Assembly: GCA_947167415.1 (NCBI GenBank) | Contig: CAMVHY010000064.1 | Span: 1 to 7,561, forward strand | Source of the DNA: an uncultured Clostridia bacterium | GTDB lineage: Bacteria > Bacillota > Clostridia > Lachnospirales > CAMVHY01 | Reading direction: 5' to 3' | DNA: 7,561 nt | In this document: positions 5,553 through 7,561 of the stretch, in pieces | Layout: every line of letters begins with the position of its first letter | Numbering within the stretch: the first letter of the stretch is position 1 | Notes under the pieces: model-generated | The model's database searches: none | The model's input: the letters and a program-made list of their open reading frames with translations, nothing else | What the model was told of the DNA's origin: nothing | Made by a program: the position numbers and the translations under genes

Positions 5553-6677
5553 ATGTTAAAGAAAAGTGACGTTGAAAAAAAGTTATATAAGGATAAGACA
5601 ATTGCCAATTTAAACACATTTTTAGAAAATCTGCGTGAGAAGATCTTGATAGATATTATGTTAACTGATATAAATGGCCTTAAAATTACAAATCTAGATT
5701 CTTGGTTAGATCTTAAATGGAATTTATTGCAATATTTCGTTGACAAAAATCAGGATAATCTGAAATATGCATCATGTAAAAATTTTTTTAAAAACGAGAC
5801 TAACAAGAGTAAAATGTCCAGTATTATAATAATTAATAAAGATTTTAATCGCTCAAAGGCATGTTTTGCCTTTTTGGGAGCTTATTTTTTTAAATCTAAT
5901 GAAAATAAAATAGATATAGATATACAGGAAATTTATGGTAAATTGGCAAGCAATCGGCCGGTCAAATTGGAAGTGGGGCATGACTTTATAAAATTCTGTA
6001 AAGGAATGTATCGTTGGAGTCAACCTGATTTAGATATAAAAAATCTGTGCGGCAATTCCCTCTTCCAGAAGGCAATTAATTGGTTTTTCAAGGAAGATCA
6101 GCGCGAGCAAGTTATATATATCTTCAATCATATTAATAGAATAGAATGCAATGACAGGGAATTTATAGAGGTTAAAAAAATATTGTTACGATTGAAATTA
6201 GAATACGGTAGTAATAAGCAGTTGAAGTTTGTGGAAAAAGGAAAGATTGTTGAAAAAAACGAAAATAACAGCCTCAACAAAGAAATTGAAAACTCCCAAA
6301 GAACTGGTCAAACAAAAAATCCATATAAGGCACCGGCAATAATTGGAATATTTTTACCTATTTTTCCGTCAATTGTTTTTGTCGTTAACGTTGCTTGTGA
6401 CAATAAATACAAATTCGGGATGACAGATATACTTTTTATTATAGTTGGATTAATTCCCATCGTTTCCACCGTTGTCTTTGGTATCTTGGCTTATAACTGC
6501 AATTCAATTATTGATAATGATAAGCAAAAATCGATAAATAGTAAATCGTCGGATAAAAGTGAAAATGAAAATGAAGAAAAGAACCATGGCAACGATATCA
6601 AGAATGGCAACAGTGACCCAGAATTCAGTAACTACGAATGCCTAGAAAAAATAAATCATAAAGATACAAGACCATAA
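5553..6677 (+). CDS. Orphan membrane protein with soluble N-terminal region and two TM helices
   Basis: Not a family I recognise. The 374-residue chain has a charged, mostly helical-looking N-terminal region of about 225 residues (no signal peptide; MLKKSDVEKK start), including NRSKACFAFLGAYFF (99-113), a Trp/Phe-rich part (GMYRWSQPDL, INWFFKEDQREQ) and a Lys/Leu stretch near 205-218. A polar linker (225-258) leads to TM1 (about 262-282) and TM2 (about 292-314), joined by a short loop with DNKYKFG, then a 60-residue Ser/Asn/Glu/Lys tail. With two helices both ends probably lie in the cytoplasm. Start is set by GAGAGGA (5539-5545), 8 nt upstream. It has its own strong promoter and leader hairpin and lies alone between the PLP gene and the duplicated 3' fragment of that gene, so it is likely acquired cargo. 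Function unknown; a regulatory, effector or immunity-type role is only conjecture. Confidence 0.8.
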   Translation: MLKKSDVEKKLYKDKTIANLNTFLENLREKILIDIMLTDINGLKITNLDSWLDLKWNLLQYFVDKNQDNLKYASCKNFFKNETNKSKMSSIIIINKDFNRSKACFAFLGAYFFKSNENKIDIDIQEIYGKLASNRPVKLEVGHDFIKFCKGMYRWSQPDLDIKNLCGNSLFQKAINWFFKEDQREQVIYIFNHINRIECNDREFIEVKKILLRLKLEYGSNKQLKFVEKGKIVEKNENNSLNKEIENSQRTGQTKNPYKAPAIIGIFLPIFPSIVFVVNVACDNKYKFGMTDILFIIVGLIPIVSTVVFGILAYNCNSIIDNDKQKSINSKSSDKSENENEEKNHGNDIKNGNSDPEFSNYECLEKINHKDTRP

Positions 6678-6682
6678 AAAAT

Positions 6683-6703
6683 AATGATAAATGATAAATG
6701 ATA
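6683..6703 (+). repeat. Three tandem copies of AATGATA
   Basis: Perfect 7-bp unit repeated three times directly after the orphan gene's stop codon. The unit carries TGA and TAA stops. Probably a simple slippage-prone repeat. Confidence 0.8.
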
Positions 6704-6738
6704 AAGTAAATAAGGAGGAATTGTGTTTTACTTTTTTT
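6703..6738 (+). terminator. Weak terminator-like hairpin with an RBS-like sequence in its loop
   Basis: AAAGTAAA (6703-6710) can pair with TTTACTTT (6727-6734), followed by TTTT. The stem has one G-C pair and a 16-nt loop, so it is weak. The loop holds AAGGAGGAATTGTG, a near-perfect Shine-Dalgarno sequence. The GTG at 6723 gives a 5-codon frame; a TTG at 6721 gives 31 codons but only 2 nt from the RBS core. I do not call a gene there. Confidence 0.35.
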
Positions 6739-6927
6739 GACTCGTTTACCTTTTTAATAAAATTTTTGCCAACATCTCAGCTAACAAATTTATTTCATTT
6801 AATATTTCTTGTTTAAAATTTTTTTATGCGACGATTTTAATTAACAACATTTAATTTATGTTTTTACAATAAATGCCAAGTTCGTGTTTATATATGGATT
6901 TGGCAATTTTTTTATTTCAACCAAAAC

Positions 6928-7368
6928 ATCATTTTATAATTTATATGGTTTGTTTGTTGCACCACAAGTTGTTTCATGCGCATTAAAGACGGCAATTTTT
7001 GCAGCCGAAATATTTTCTATGTTTGACTTCGAAGTATTTCCAAAATCAACTGATAATCGTATGGATATAATTCAAGCTATAAATTTAAAATCAAAAGAAA
7101 ACTTGATTAAATTTTGTGAAGGAGTGCGAAAGGCATCGCCAGTAAATAATTTCTTTACTCCCACACCAGAAAAAATCCCAGGATATGATTGTGAAATAAT
7201 AATGGCAGCAGGAAATTTTATTCAAGGTTCATCGATTGAACTTTCGGCAGATGCTCCAATTCGCAATCCGTATACAGTTTTTATTCAAGGAGCTTTAACG
7301 TGGTTTCACGGAAAAAATGCTATTTTAATGCTTTGGACTACCTTATGAATAAAAAAAAATAATATGAT
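6928..7368 (+). pseudogene. Displaced 3' fragment of a methionine gamma-lyase family gene
   Basis: Second copy of the C-terminal third (residues 278-421) of the upstream PLP enzyme, same orientation. It lacks the phosphate loop, Asp209 and Lys235, so it cannot be an enzyme. An open frame can begin at a GTG (6884) in unrelated sequence, but without RBS. One base is missing at about 7328-7330 relative to the intact copy; this shifts the frame to a premature TGA at 7346-7348, while restoring the base would give ALDYLMNKKK and a stop at the homologous position 7360-7362. Before the gap I count 16 synonymous and 7 amino-acid-changing differences, suggesting that most divergence arose while this sequence still encoded a working protein. 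Homology fades just after the stop (GAT at 7366-7368). Confidence 0.88.
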
Positions 7369-7561
7369 CAACCAAGACAAAGATATGTAATATGGCTAAA
7401 TAAAAAATCTAATATCAAATAAAAAATACCGTTGTGTATTAGTTAGCGTTCACATAAAATAAAAATGGATTAAGCAAAAAGAAAAAAGTAATAAGATAAA
7501 AATATAAAACTGACAAAAACACAATATAAAAAGCTAGAGGGATTAATGCCGATAGCGAGGA
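7369..7561. other. Right-edge region, no secure gene
   Basis: A-rich on the plus strand. On the minus strand a frame is open from the window edge to a TAA at 7441-7439 (40 codons, strongly hydrophobic: Leu/Phe/Tyr/Ile-rich, ending NPFLFYVNAN). This could be the end of a leftward membrane protein gene, but T-rich DNA gives hydrophobic frames by chance. On the plus strand an ATG at 7546 follows GAGGG (7537-7541) at only 4 nt and begins MPIAR before the window ends. Neither can be confirmed here. Confidence 0.3.

Noticed and set aside
5429..5746. Minus-strand frame of 105 codons overlapping the orphan gene's leader and start
   Set aside because: No RBS and composition typical of reversed AT-rich coding DNA; the plus strand has promoter, RBS and a long frame.
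6884..6927. GTG at 6884 as a true start for the duplicated fragment
   Set aside because: No RBS, and the first 15 codons have no counterpart in the intact gene; the protein would lack the whole cofactor site.
5229..6927. Transposon or insertion sequence carrying the orphan gene
   Set aside because: No transposase or integrase frame, no terminal inverted repeats and no short target-site duplication were seen; only the 440-bp direct repeat flanks it.
1..7561. CRISPR array, tRNA or rRNA genes
   Set aside because: No regularly spaced repeats and no cloverleaf or rRNA-like GC-rich conserved stretch on either strand.

Overview
This AT-rich window (long A and T tracts, G+C by eye well under one third) reads as a low-GC Gram-positive, Clostridia-like chromosome. 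Supporting signs are GGAGG-type ribosome binding sites 6-8 nt before nearly every start, sigma-A-like promoters, hairpin/T-tract terminators, a 59-residue bS21, and a PLP enzyme of the Firmicutes-typical methionine gamma-lyase/'aluminium resistance' family. Several broken or partial genes suggest a genome undergoing decay or rearrangement, possibly host-associated; that last point is inference.

Layout. (1) 1-289, minus: 5' part of an unknown single-pass membrane protein gene running off the left edge. It has an excellent RBS but is broken near codon 23 by a run of six G where five would keep the frame. (2) 290-736: gene-free, very AT-rich. (3) 737-1496, plus: a small HD-domain hydrolase, then rpsU from its own promoter, closed by two hairpins; the second is bidirectional and also serves the facing operon. 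(4) 3616-1707, minus: asd and dapA, overlapping at ATGA, which catalyse consecutive steps from aspartyl phosphate towards diaminopimelate and lysine. (5) 3617-3962: divergent promoter region with two small palindromes. (6) 3963-5228, plus: intact PLP-dependent methionine gamma-lyase family gene. (7) 5229-6927: a segment holding one orphan gene (5553-6677) for a protein with a soluble N-terminal region, two membrane helices and a charged tail, driven by a near-consensus promoter with a long leader hairpin. (8) 6928-7368: a second, diverged copy of only the last third of the PLP gene, without start and with a frameshift. (9) 7369-7561: no gene that can be called securely.

The main point of interest is the arrangement of 3963-7368: intact gene, orphan membrane-protein gene, then a displaced 3' fragment of the first gene. 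The two 3' ends differ mainly at synonymous sites and the mismatches are unevenly spread. This resembles insertion of foreign DNA into the 3' part of a gene with replacement of that 3' end (as known for elements at icd in E. coli), rather than a fresh tandem duplication. No integrase or transposase is visible, so the mechanism is open. The housekeeping genes appear intact and ordinary.
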